From: Fodinibius sp036381435 | Lineage (GTDB): Bacteria; Bacteroidota; Rhodothermia; Balneolales; Balneolaceae | Reading direction: 5' to 3' | DNA: 64,000 nucleotides | NCBI GenBank assembly: GCA_036381435.1 | Contig: DASVCW010000043.1 | Coordinates: 1-64,000, forward strand | Shown here: piece after piece, positions 33,401 to 41,817 of the stretch | Position numbering within the stretch: position 1 is the stretch's first letter | How the letters are laid out: the number at the start of each line of letters is the position of its first letter | Notes under the pieces: generated by a model | Told to the model about the DNA's origin: nothing | Databases searched by the model: none | What the model saw: only the letters and a program-made list of their open reading frames with translations | Made by a program: the position numbers and the translations under genes

Positions 33401-35194
33401 ATGAACAGTATAACAAAGATAAGTTTTTTAGCATTATTCCCTTTTATAATGCTAAATTCATGTGATAACATCTCCTCACCTATAGAAATGAAGGATAAAC
33501 CCTCAAAGCAAAAACTAAAAAAAACAGGGGATGCTCAGCAAAAAGATATCGAGTCTATTAACCGGTTTTTTCTCGATATTAAGGGTGCAGAATCTGTATC
33601 TCTCGATAAACCAGGAATAATTTCTATAACTGCCCTTTCCACTATGCCTTCTTCCGAAACCGAACTTCGGATTGTTATGCCACAACTTAGTGCAATGAAA
33701 ATAGCCAAAGAGAAAAGGGGTAATTTAAACAGAATTGAAATACCTATTAATCAAGAATTACCTTCTCAGGGGAGAGAATTCCAAGGTTTAAGTGCCAATC
33801 AAAGAATAAATTATAAAATTCCTTTATCTATTTCGGAACCTGGCTACTATTCAATTTATGCCAATATTCGCCTAAAAAATCCAAAAGAAATAAGTACCTT
33901 ATTTAAAGAAGGTAAATGGATTAAAAACTCTGTTACTAAACATATCTGGATTTGGGTTGATGAAAATAAAACAGTAGTTACGAAAGAGTTTGAAGAAGAT
34001 CTTTTCCCAAAAGGTTATTTAATTCAGCCGGGACCACTTACAAAAATGGGTGAAAAACCTAGGATTAAATACTTAAAATCTGATGCAAGGAGAAAAATTA
34101 TCGTTCAGAGTGATTATAGTGACTATAATATTATCATTACTGCAACCTATATGGATCAAACAACCTTAACTATAAAACCACTTGCTAACGCAGATGGAAC
34201 ATATACTATCATAGACGAATATGAACGACGAGCGGTTGCGGGTGGTCAGTTAGAAACTAATGCTTATGGTGAAGTTGCTATTGGTTGCACGTCTGCTCAA
34301 TATTATTCTTATGAAGTACAGTTTTTTAGTGAAAACAGTGATGTGCTTGTGGTAAACAATAATGGTTCTAAAGTTGTCGGGAGCGCCCGCGGAGATTACA
34401 GTAGATGTGGTTTATCTTATGGGGTGTCAACCGCTTCTGATCGGTCCCATGTTTATGGACTTGCAAGTGAAATTGTAAAAGATGCTGAGAACCTTTTTTC
34501 AAGGTCTCGTTCTAAAATCCTATTTACTCTAAGCCCTAATGAGGACAATAGCTTTTATAGTCCCGGGAATGATCAAATTACAATAGCAAATGATCCGAAT
34601 GGAGTTTCTCATGTTGGTGGCGCTTTCGGTGATTTTGTTATTGCCCATGAGTATGGGCATGCCTTTCATGAAAAAGCTTTAGGGGGAAATACGGGAGGTG
34701 GCTGTCCTAGTCCACATTATTTAAGTGGGGCTCACAACCTTCAATGTGCATATTCAGAAGGCTTTGCTAATTATGTCGGTGCAATTTCAATATCAGGACC
34801 ATATTCTACAAACATTTCTAATAATGCCTATTATCCCGCGACTGTCGGTACTGGTGATTTAAGTGATGGATCTAGAATTGAGGGAGCAGTGGCAGCCTTT
34901 TTCTATGATATCACTGATAACACCTCAGAATCTCATGATAACTTAGATTTGCCAGGTTCTTATGTTGCTAATACTATTCGCGAATGCGAGGTTTATGCTG
35001 GCGGTTCTTGGTATCGAGCAAATGGTGTAGACCATCTTATTTCCTGTTTTCAAAATCAAATTCCAAATTATTCTTCGTATTTTGATTCCAGAATATCAAT
35101 TCCAAGCTCCTATAGAGAATCAGTTTCTGAACCTTCAGGCTGGTCTTCTTCAGCCATGAAATCACTATGGAAACATAACCTCTATGGTGAATAA
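33401..35194 (+). CDS. Lipoprotein metalloprotease (HEYGH gluzincin-like), AT-rich gene
   Basis: A 597-residue exported protein with a lipoprotein signal (C21 in IMLNSC). The middle part has no family I recognise. The C-terminal part has a zinc protease motif H416-E-Y-G-H420 in VIAHEYGHAFHEKALGG, and S452-E453-G in AYSEGFANYVG supplies the expected third ligand of a gluzincin. The N-terminal 230 residues look like beta-sandwich domains (alternating hydrophobic strands, SEPGYYSIYANIR). Base composition and codon use are visibly more AT-rich than the neighbours. Its substrate is unknown. A second lipoprotein gene follows after 18 bases, so the pair probably forms an operon. Confidence 0.8.
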   Translation: MNSITKISFLALFPFIMLNSCDNISSPIEMKDKPSKQKLKKTGDAQQKDIESINRFFLDIKGAESVSLDKPGIISITALSTMPSSETELRIVMPQLSAMKIAKEKRGNLNRIEIPINQELPSQGREFQGLSANQRINYKIPLSISEPGYYSIYANIRLKNPKEISTLFKEGKWIKNSVTKHIWIWVDENKTVVTKEFEEDLFPKGYLIQPGPLTKMGEKPRIKYLKSDARRKIIVQSDYSDYNIIITATYMDQTTLTIKPLANADGTYTIIDEYERRAVAGGQLETNAYGEVAIGCTSAQYYSYEVQFFSENSDVLVVNNNGSKVVGSARGDYSRCGLSYGVSTASDRSHVYGLASEIVKDAENLFSRSRSKILFTLSPNEDNSFYSPGNDQITIANDPNGVSHVGGAFGDFVIAHEYGHAFHEKALGGNTGGGCPSPHYLSGAHNLQCAYSEGFANYVGAISISGPYSTNISNNAYYPATVGTGDLSDGSRIEGAVAAFFYDITDNTSESHDNLDLPGSYVANTIRECEVYAGGSWYRANGVDHLISCFQNQIPNYSSYFDSRISIPSSYRESVSEPSGWSSSAMKSLWKHNLYGE

Positions 35195-35212
35195 ATTAAA
35201 ATTACCAATGCT

Positions 35213-35608
35213 ATGAAATACTTAAATATACTATTCCTAATCAATGGAATATTTTTCTTTGGGTGTAATAACACTACGAATGAGGATCTTGGCTCCTATA
35301 ATGCAATAGTAGAGGGACAACTTCTAAATTCTAATAATGCTCCCATAGAGGGAGCTAAAGTCCTAATTATGAGTCATGCCTCTAGTTGTAGTGAGGAGGG
35401 AATCTCACATGGTGTAGCAACATCAGATTCAGAAGGAAAGTTTAAACGACAATTAATTAGCCCAACCAAAGATAAAGTAAACTGTTTAACGTTAAGCATT
35501 AAGCCAAGTTCACTTGGGTTAAATGATACAACTGTTACATTTTCCACTAACTTAGAATTAAAAAGCGCTGAACCTTTTGATACGAGGTTTGTAAAAATAA
35601 CCTATTAA
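35213..35608 (+). CDS. Small lipoprotein with carboxypeptidase-regulatory-like fold
   Basis: A 131-residue protein with a lipoprotein signal (C18 in FFFGC). The rest reads as one transthyretin-like or Cna-B-like beta-sandwich: YNAIVEGQLLNSNNAPIEGAKV, then DSEGKFKRQL and a strand-rich end. Such domains are adhesion or peptidase-associated modules. It directly follows the lipoprotein metalloprotease and shares its AT-rich codon use, so the two may act together at the cell surface. The function is unknown. Confidence 0.75.
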   Translation: MKYLNILFLINGIFFFGCNNTTNEDLGSYNAIVEGQLLNSNNAPIEGAKVLIMSHASSCSEEGISHGVATSDSEGKFKRQLISPTKDKVNCLTLSIKPSSLGLNDTTVTFSTNLELKSAEPFDTRFVKITY

Positions 35609-35628
35609 TAATTAAAGGGGTAATACTA

Positions 35629-35696
35629 GCGCGAGCGTCCCGCTCGTGCTATGAGTAATTCACATGATTCTTGGCACAAGCGGGATGCTTGCGCCA
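35629..35696. repeat. Two GGCGC(A/G)AGCG-family palindromes right of the AT-rich segment
   Basis: GCGCGAGCGTCCCGCTCGTGC at 35629-35649 and the palindrome at 35672-35696 (TGGCACAAGCG..GCTTGCGCCA) are close relatives of 32432-32456. They lie between the lipoprotein operon and the convergent aroC gene. Confidence 0.65.
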
Positions 35697-35720
35697 GTTA
35701 GAAGTGAGAATAAAACCTAA

Positions 35721-35756
35721 AAACATGCCAAGTCTCACAAAGACTTGGTATGTTTT
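35721..35756. terminator. Bidirectional terminator between the lipoprotein operon and aroC
   Basis: AAACATGCCAAGTCT and AGACTTGGTATGTTT form a long stem with a five-base loop (CACAA). A-rich and T-rich flanks allow termination from both sides. It ends three bases from the aroC stop codon. Confidence 0.8.
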
Positions 35757-35758
35757 AA

Positions 35759-36937
35759 TCAAAGCTTATACCGTTCTTCAATCTCCTCAATTGAATCGCC
35801 GCCAAACTTTTCGAGGAAGGCATTGGCTAAAACAGGGGCAATGACGCTTTCAATTACCACGATAGCACGTGGCAGGGCACATACATCGGAACGCTCGTAA
35901 CGGTTATCAGTTTCTTTTTTTGTTTTGATATCAACGGTAGAAATGGGCGTAAGCATGGTGGGGATGGGTTTCATCACCCCGCGAATAATGAGCGGCATTC
36001 CTGTGGAAACACCGCCTTCGATGCCTCCCATACGATTGGTGCGGCGTTTGAACTGATCATCTTCATAAGTGATTTCATCATGAACCACTTGTCCGTGCCG
36101 GCGGCCCGATTCAAACCCCAGTCCGATTTCCACGCCTTTCATGGCTTGGGTACCCATAATGGCCTGCGCCAACTTTCCATCAAGTTTGCGGTCCCAGTGA
36201 ACAAAACTGCCAAGCCCAGCAGGAAGGCCGGTAACCAGGATTTCATAGTGCCCGCCAAGGGAGCTTCCCTCTTTACGCCGGATAATAATTTCATCACGCA
36301 TCTGTTGTGTTAACTCAGGATCAAGACAACGAACTTCGGATTCATCAGCTGCGCGAAACACCGCTTCGGCACCATCTTTTAACATGTCTTCCACTTTTTC
36401 ACGCACATCTTCCCATGAATCATTATAACCGACAGGACCGATTTGTGTGACATGTCCGCCGATTTCAATGCCAAAGTGTTTCAAGAGCTTTCGGGAAACA
36501 GAGCTGCACGCTACACGCATAGCTGTTTCGCGAGCGCTTGAGCGTTCAATAGCGGGACGGATATCATCATACCTGTATTTCTGAACCCCGATTAAATCTG
36601 CATGTCCCGGGCGCGGAACAGTGATAGGATCAACATCATCCCCGTCACCTTCCTTGTTCATCACTTTTGGCCAGTTGGCATCATCTTTTTTGAAGGCACG
36701 GTTCGGCATTTGCAGGGCAATAGGAGCTCCGGTCGTTTTACCGAAACGAACGCCGGATAAAATTTCGGCGCGGTCTTTTTCAAAGGCCATGCGTCCGCCG
36801 CGGCCGTATCCTTTCTGGCGGCGCGCCAGGTGCAGGGCAATTTCATCTTCGGTGATGGGCAGTCCGGCAGGAACGCCTTCAATAATACCTGTAAGTTGCG
36901 GTCCGTGAGATTCTCCGGCTGTTAAATATCGTATCAT
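35759..36937 (-). CDS. aroC: Chorismate synthase
   Basis: A 392-residue enzyme that makes chorismate from EPSP with reduced FMN, the last common step of aromatic biosynthesis. Signature segments are the opening MIRYLTAGESHGPQL, RRQKGYGRGGRM near residue 40, RPGHADLIG near 110, SSARETAMRVA near 132, and the late GIEGGVSTGMPL and RSDVCALPRAIVV. Length is normal for the type found in Gram-positives and Bacteroidota. It is cytosolic and stands alone; the upstream region holds an inverted-repeat element. Confidence 0.97.
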   Translation of the reverse strand: MIRYLTAGESHGPQLTGIIEGVPAGLPITEDEIALHLARRQKGYGRGGRMAFEKDRAEILSGVRFGKTTGAPIALQMPNRAFKKDDANWPKVMNKEGDGDDVDPITVPRPGHADLIGVQKYRYDDIRPAIERSSARETAMRVACSSVSRKLLKHFGIEIGGHVTQIGPVGYNDSWEDVREKVEDMLKDGAEAVFRAADESEVRCLDPELTQQMRDEIIIRRKEGSSLGGHYEILVTGLPAGLGSFVHWDRKLDGKLAQAIMGTQAMKGVEIGLGFESGRRHGQVVHDEITYEDDQFKRRTNRMGGIEGGVSTGMPLIIRGVMKPIPTMLTPISTVDIKTKKETDNRYERSDVCALPRAIVVIESVIAPVLANAFLEKFGGDSIEEIEERYKL

Positions 36938-36970
36938 TCGTGTTGAGATTTATTGCTTGGGTTGATTTGG

Positions 36971-37114
36971 CCATTCCCCTCGCCCCCTTCAAGGGGGAAT
37001 AAAACTGAATTATTTGCAATAATTCAGTTTCTTACGATAATACCTTAATTGAAAAAACTAATCGCTGATGGGTATCAATGAGTTTGCCCCTTTGAGGGGG
37101 ATTAAGGGGGATAG
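36971..37114. mobile_element. MITE-like element, copy A
   Basis: The left end CCATTCCCCTCGCCCCCTTC and the right end, ending AAGGGGGATAG, are inverted relatives. Just inside the left end lies a palindrome with 12-bp arms, AACTGAATTATT / AATAATTCAGTT, around TGC. Further inside is TAATCGCTGATGGGTATCAATGAG. The same parts in the same order occur in copy B at 55896-56065. No coding capacity. It fills most of the 321-bp gap between aroC and the MCE transporter. Confidence 0.6.
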
Positions 37115-37258
37115 CTTTCTAATTTTATCCCATTAAAGTTTAAATTATTACCTAATCGCTGAGTGCACTAATATAATCTAAAAAATAAAGCTCACGAAAT
37201 GACAACGATACTTAAATTCAGTAGTTTCCATCACTCTATTTTATAGAAAATGTAATTT

Positions 37259-37996
37259 ATGGAATCACTCGGAAAATTAGGCAAATACAGTCTTCTTTTG
37301 TACCGGTCACTGCGTTCACTGTATGAAGTGAACACCTACAAGAAAAATCTGGTGAATGAGCTTTTGAAAATTGGCTACGAATCCGTGCCTATTGTACTTT
37401 TAACGGGCTTTTTTACCGGCGCGGTGATGACGATTCAAACCGCCTATCAGCTTCAAATGGCCATTATTCCTATTTCGGTTATAGGCTCGATTACAGCAGA
37501 ATCGCTGGTTATTGAACTGGCCGCGGTGATTACCAGCCTTGTATTATCGGGAAAAGTAGGCGCGCGCATTGCAACAGAGCTGGGAACAATGCGTGTAAGT
37601 GAACAAATTGATGCCTTGGAATCAATGGGATTTAATTCCGTTTCATTTTTAGTACTGCCGCGGGTTTTGGCGGGTCTGATTATGTTTCCTGTGCTTTATG
37701 TTTTTGCCTGTGTTTCGGGTATAAGCGGGGGTATTTTAGCAGGTTATTTTACAGGTGCACTGCCTCCGGCTGAATTTATGGAAGGGGCCCGTGCATTTTT
37801 CGATCCCTGGAACGTAACTTTTGGCATCTTAAAAGCATTTGTTTTCGGTTATATCATAACTTCGATTTCTTGTTTTAAAGGATATTTTGCAACCGGTGGT
37901 GCGGAAGGTGTGGGCAATAGCACAACGCAGGCTACCGTTTTGAGTTGTATTTATATATTATTGGCTGATTTTGCGCTGGCGGCAATCTTTTTATAA
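37259..37996 (+). CDS. mlaE: MlaE-type ABC transporter permease (MCE lipid transport)
   Basis: A 245-residue permease with five to six membrane helices, the size and pattern of MlaE/YrbE. Recognisable stretches are VPIVLLTGFFTGAVMTIQTAYQ near residue 45, the SGKVGARIATELGTMRVSEQ coupling region near 100, and ISCFKGYFATGGAEGVGNST near 210. With the next two genes it forms an inner-membrane lipid transporter that moves phospholipids between membranes to maintain outer membrane asymmetry. It starts a three-gene operon; MlaB and MlaC homologues are not seen here. Confidence 0.92.
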   Translation: MESLGKLGKYSLLLYRSLRSLYEVNTYKKNLVNELLKIGYESVPIVLLTGFFTGAVMTIQTAYQLQMAIIPISVIGSITAESLVIELAAVITSLVLSGKVGARIATELGTMRVSEQIDALESMGFNSVSFLVLPRVLAGLIMFPVLYVFACVSGISGGILAGYFTGALPPAEFMEGARAFFDPWNVTFGILKAFVFGYIITSISCFKGYFATGGAEGVGNSTTQATVLSCIYILLADFALAAIFL

Positions 37997-38006
37997 TTCA
38001 TAAAGA

Positions 38007-38747
38007 ATGATAAAAATACGTAATCTTACGAAAAGCTTTGATTCACATCTCATCTGGAAAGATGTTTCATTTGATATTGAAGAAGGAGAAACGGTAGCTA
38101 TCATCGGTCGCTCGGGCTGCGGCAAATCCGTGCTGATGAAACACCTTAATGCCTTAATGTATCCTGATTCGGGTGAGGTTATCATTGATGGTAAAAATAT
38201 TTTTGATCTTGAGTATATCGCGCTGCGTAAGATGCGGCAGCGGTTTGGCGTGCTTTTCCAGGGCTCAGCGCTGTTTGATTCACTTAACACCTTCGAAAAT
38301 ATTGCCTTTCCGCTTCGCTACTTTACGGACCTTTCGGAAGCGAAAATTTCGGTTAAAGTAGAAAATGCTTTAGATATGGTTAATTTGTCCGGTATCGGAG
38401 AAAAATCCACTGCCGATTTATCCGGAGGAATGCGTCGTCGGGTAGCGCTGGCCCGTGCTACGATTCTTCAACCCGATTTTTTAATTTATGATGAACCGAC
38501 TTCCGGGCTCGACCCGCAGACATCAAGTGAAATTAACCGCTTGATCATTTCAATGGCAGAGAATTTAAAAATTACATCTATTGTTGTAACTCACGATATT
38601 AACAGTGTGCTCGAAATTGCAGATAAGGTGGCTTTTTTGGAAAATAAAGGGCTTTGCTGGCATGGAAGCGTTGACGAAATGCGGCGGAGTGATGATAAAG
38701 ACCTTCTGAATTTTATTACCGCAAGCGAGTATCAAATAAGAAATTAA
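38007..38747 (+). CDS. mlaF: MlaF-type ABC transporter ATPase
   Basis: A 246-residue ATPase subunit. Walker A is IIGRSGCGKSVLMKH, the Q-loop is GVLFQGSALFDSLNT, the ABC signature is LSGGMRRRVALARA, Walker B is FLIYDEPTSGLDP and the switch His is in VVTHDIN. LFQGSALFDSL is typical of the MlaF branch. It powers the MlaE permease encoded 10 bases upstream. It is cytosolic and peripheral to the membrane. Confidence 0.94.
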   Translation: MIKIRNLTKSFDSHLIWKDVSFDIEEGETVAIIGRSGCGKSVLMKHLNALMYPDSGEVIIDGKNIFDLEYIALRKMRQRFGVLFQGSALFDSLNTFENIAFPLRYFTDLSEAKISVKVENALDMVNLSGIGEKSTADLSGGMRRRVALARATILQPDFLIYDEPTSGLDPQTSSEINRLIISMAENLKITSIVVTHDINSVLEIADKVAFLENKGLCWHGSVDEMRRSDDKDLLNFITASEYQIRN

Positions 38748-38757
38748 CGGAGATATT

Positions 38758-39690
38758 TTGTTTAAAATCAGTAATGAACTGAAAGTTGCATTGACCATTT
38801 TGGCGGCTATTGCCGTTGGCTTTTTAGGCTATCGTTTGATGAGCGATTTACCCGTTTTCCGGCAATCCATCGTAGCCTATTCTTACTTTCACCGTGCTGA
38901 CGGTTTAACGCCCGGCAACTATATTTACATAAACGGGGTGAAGGTAGGGTCGGTAAAAGGCATGGAATTGACGAGCGGAGACAGTGTAAAGGTTACAATG
39001 GGCTTTGATCTGGGCATCGAAATTCCAGAAAATTCGGTGGCTTATCTTGAATCATCCGGTCTGTTGGGTGAAAAAGCTATTATTGTAGAGCGTGGAGACG
39101 CTGAAGAAACGATTGAGTATGGCGAGGTTATCAAAGGAGTTTATCGCGGCGGCATGATGGAAACGCTGAAGCAAGAGGGCGAGCAGCTTAGCGAAGATGT
39201 TTCCGAATCTTTTGAGCAGCTAAACAAATTGCTGGCCGAGCTCAATAACCTGCTCGATAAAGAAGCAAAAGGAAAGATTCAATCTACGCTCACCAATCTT
39301 CAAAAAACGACGAATGAAATTTCTATCCTGTTTAAAAATAAAAGCCAGGAATTACAGTCGAGCATCACTCATGCCCAGCGGTTTTTAGCTAATATTGATA
39401 CGCTTACCATGCGCAACGAATCGCGTGTAGATTCTGCCTTGATCCGCTTAAATGAAGCATCCAAGCAGATAGAAATATTGAGCCGAAATTTAAATAAAAC
39501 CAATACGCAGCTCACTCAGATTTTGGCTAAAATAAATGAAGGTCAAGGAACTTTGGGTAAACTGGTAAACGATCCTACTCTTTATAACAATTTTGAAAGC
39601 CTTTCAGCCGAGTTAAACACATTAATCAAAAATATTAATGAAAATCCCGGCAAATACCTCAAGCACATGCGCTTGATTGAAGTATTTTAG
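38758..39690 (+). CDS. mlaD: MlaD-type MCE-domain lipid-binding protein
   Basis: A 310-residue protein anchored by one N-terminal helix (about 9-29). The MCE domain follows (about 40-115): GLTPGNYIYINGVKVGSVKG, then IPENSVAYLESSGLLGEKAI. A long coiled-coil tail (about 130-265) ends with GQGTLGKLVNDPTLY, common in MCE proteins of this group. It should form the hexameric channel part of the transporter and contact lipids. The start is TTG with GGAGATA just upstream; spacing to mlaF is 10 bases. Confidence 0.92.
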   Translation: MFKISNELKVALTILAAIAVGFLGYRLMSDLPVFRQSIVAYSYFHRADGLTPGNYIYINGVKVGSVKGMELTSGDSVKVTMGFDLGIEIPENSVAYLESSGLLGEKAIIVERGDAEETIEYGEVIKGVYRGGMMETLKQEGEQLSEDVSESFEQLNKLLAELNNLLDKEAKGKIQSTLTNLQKTTNEISILFKNKSQELQSSITHAQRFLANIDTLTMRNESRVDSALIRLNEASKQIEILSRNLNKTNTQLTQILAKINEGQGTLGKLVNDPTLYNNFESLSAELNTLIKNINENPGKYLKHMRLIEVF

Positions 39691-39780
39691 GCCTAAAGAA
39701 AAAAATATCTAATACGTACTACGCATTGCGCAGGTAATCTTTTTCGGGTTGATACGTTGTTTAATTTTCCCATTCAGTCA

Positions 39781-39812
39781 ATTGCTCTTAGCAAAGGCAA
39801 CTTGTATATTTG
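39781..39812 (+). promoter_or_regulatory. Bacteroidota-type promoter of the PpiD-like gene
   Basis: ATTG at 39781-39784 and TATATTTG at 39805-39812 (exact TAnnTTTG) are separated by 20 bases. The start codon is at 39881, leaving a leader of about 60 bases. Motif and spacing agree with the two other promoters proposed in this window. Confidence 0.55.
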
Positions 39813-39880
39813 AAGGCTTATAATCAGAAATTTTACGGGAAATTTTAGAACAACTAAGAAGTTAGATACGAGGTTTTACA

Positions 39881-41656
39881 ATGGGTGTAATGGAAAAAAT
39901 GAGAAAAGGTACCGGAGTTATTTTATGGGTACTTATTTTTTCATTCGGTTTATTATGGATTTTGGCGGATACCGATTTTTTTAATGCCGTAATGCGCGGT
40001 TCGGGCCAGTTGGGCTCAGTGAATGGTGAAGCTATCACTCTGCAAGAATACAACAGTCGCGTAAGTTTTTATATTGAGCAGTATTCTCGCCGCACTAGTA
40101 ATTCAGTCACTCCCGAAATGCGCGCTTTTTATGAGCAGCGGGCGTGGAATGATATTGTCACGGGCAAGCTGGTGCAACAAAAGATGGATGAATTGGGAAT
40201 TACAGTAACCGATCAGGAAGTGGTGGAGATGATTACCGGCCCCAACCCCGATCCTTTTATCCGTCGACAATTCGCAAATGAAGACGGTACCATCAACCGG
40301 GTAGCCTTGCGTGCCGCTATTGAAGCACCTGAAAACACCCAGCTTTGGATTGCCATTGAGCAGCAAATGCGGCAAAAGCGGCGCCAGCAGAAAATGGGTA
40401 ACTACCTGCGGTCGGCGATACAGATAAGCGATTATGAAGTGAAGCAGCAGTTTATTCGAAATAACACCTTTGCTGATGTTTCTTACGTCCGCTTTCCATA
40501 TGCTAATGTTGATGAAAGTGGAATCTCTGTTTCTGAAGCTGATCTCAGAGATTATTATGAAAGCCACCAGGAGCAGTACAAGCGCGATGAAAGCTACCGG
40601 TTTAGCTATATAAGTTTTGACAAGTCTCCCACGGCCGCAGATACGGCGCGAACGCTTGAAATGATAAAAGATTTACGTTCTGATTTTGCCGCGGCTGAAA
40701 ATGATTCTCTTTTCTTGAATAACTATCAATCCACTACTTCCTATAGTGCAGAAATGGTGGATAAAAGCAGTATTCGTGATCTTTTTAAACCGGTTCTTGA
40801 TCTGGACGAAGGGGAAGTGAGTGAAGTGATCAAAGAAAACGGGCGCTTTTACCTGCTCAAGAAACTGGAGGAAACCGAAGACCAGGTGAAATTCGTGGTC
40901 TTTAGCAAAGACGTTGTCGCCGATCCTATTGCCACTGTTGATGCTCAGGCAGAAGCAGCCGGTGATTTCAGCTTTTTTGCCAGCGAAAGCAGCTTCTCGA
41001 ATGAAGCGGAACGTCGTGAGTTGAATGTGATGGAAGCTTTCGCGACCAAAGGAAACAGTTTTATTTCCGGTATCGGGCAAAGTCGTCAAATAATAAACTT
41101 TCTGGAAACTGCCGAAGAAGGCCAAATTTCAGAGCCTATCGAACTTCCCGGGCAGTTTGTGGTTATTGAAGTCTCAGAAGTTACACCGGCAGGTGTACGA
41201 CCGTTTGAAGAAGTCAAAGAACAAATTCGCACCATTGTAATTAACAATAAACGTAAACAGCAGGTTGCCGATCATGTCAACGAATTGCTTGCACAGAACG
41301 AGACATTAGAAGCTTTGGCTGAGGCGGCCGATAAAGAAGTTACTACGGTTGAGAATCTTGCTATGAGCTCTTTTACTATCGAAGGCGCGGGACGTGAACC
41401 GCAAGTGGTGGGAGCTGTTTTCGGGTTGAACGAAGGTGAACGATCAGGCCCGATAAAAGGCGTAAGTGCTGTTTTCGTAGCTAAGGTTAACAATCTTGAG
41501 AAAGCCGATGCTGACAGTCTTACCGAGGCAAGACGAGAGCAAATTCGTCAGCAGCTTGCACAAGAAAAAGGTGCCATATTCATGAACAGCTGGGTAGAAC
41601 AGCTTCGGGAAGCAGCAGAAATTGAAGATAATCGTGCCAGCCTTCTTCGCGGCTAA
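39881..41656 (+). CDS. PpiD/SurA-like periplasmic peptidyl-prolyl isomerase and chaperone
   Basis: A 591-residue protein anchored by one N-terminal helix (about 11-29), with a SurA-like N-terminal domain opening LGSVNGEAITLQEYN. A parvulin-like region lies at about residue 240-330 (the RDLFKPVLDLDEGEVSEVI stretch) and a second at about 370-450 (EEGQISEPIELPGQFVVIEV). The layout is that of PpiD, which helps exported proteins fold at the inner-membrane outlet. Whether either parvulin region is catalytic is uncertain, since the first is short. It has its own promoter and a terminator. This fits the secretion and envelope theme. Confidence 0.88.
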   Translation: MGVMEKMRKGTGVILWVLIFSFGLLWILADTDFFNAVMRGSGQLGSVNGEAITLQEYNSRVSFYIEQYSRRTSNSVTPEMRAFYEQRAWNDIVTGKLVQQKMDELGITVTDQEVVEMITGPNPDPFIRRQFANEDGTINRVALRAAIEAPENTQLWIAIEQQMRQKRRQQKMGNYLRSAIQISDYEVKQQFIRNNTFADVSYVRFPYANVDESGISVSEADLRDYYESHQEQYKRDESYRFSYISFDKSPTAADTARTLEMIKDLRSDFAAAENDSLFLNNYQSTTSYSAEMVDKSSIRDLFKPVLDLDEGEVSEVIKENGRFYLLKKLEETEDQVKFVVFSKDVVADPIATVDAQAEAAGDFSFFASESSFSNEAERRELNVMEAFATKGNSFISGIGQSRQIINFLETAEEGQISEPIELPGQFVVIEVSEVTPAGVRPFEEVKEQIRTIVINNKRKQQVADHVNELLAQNETLEALAEAADKEVTTVENLAMSSFTIEGAGREPQVVGAVFGLNEGERSGPIKGVSAVFVAKVNNLEKADADSLTEARREQIRQQLAQEKGAIFMNSWVEQLREAAEIEDNRASLLRG

Positions 41657-41679
41657 TTTTCGAAAATAAATGGCATTTA

Positions 41680-41714
41680 GGGCAAGGAGGGAATTCTTCT
41701 TGCCCTTTTTTATT
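41680..41714 (+). terminator. Rho-independent terminator of the PpiD-like gene
   Basis: GGGCAAG and CTTGCCC pair around a loop that itself contains the palindrome GAATTC, followed by TTTTTTATTTT. It starts about 24 bases after the stop codon. Confidence 0.85.
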
Positions 41715-41817
41715 TTATAGAAGCGAGATTAGTCACAGAGTTACACAGAGATATCTTACTTTGCGGTTAAAATAGATCATTAAATATGATGATAATTCTT
41801 TAAATGAAGTATTTGCA

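Noticed and set aside
36971..37114. CRISPR-like repeat array
   Set aside because: The repeats are inverted and single, not direct and regularly spaced; no cas genes are in the window.
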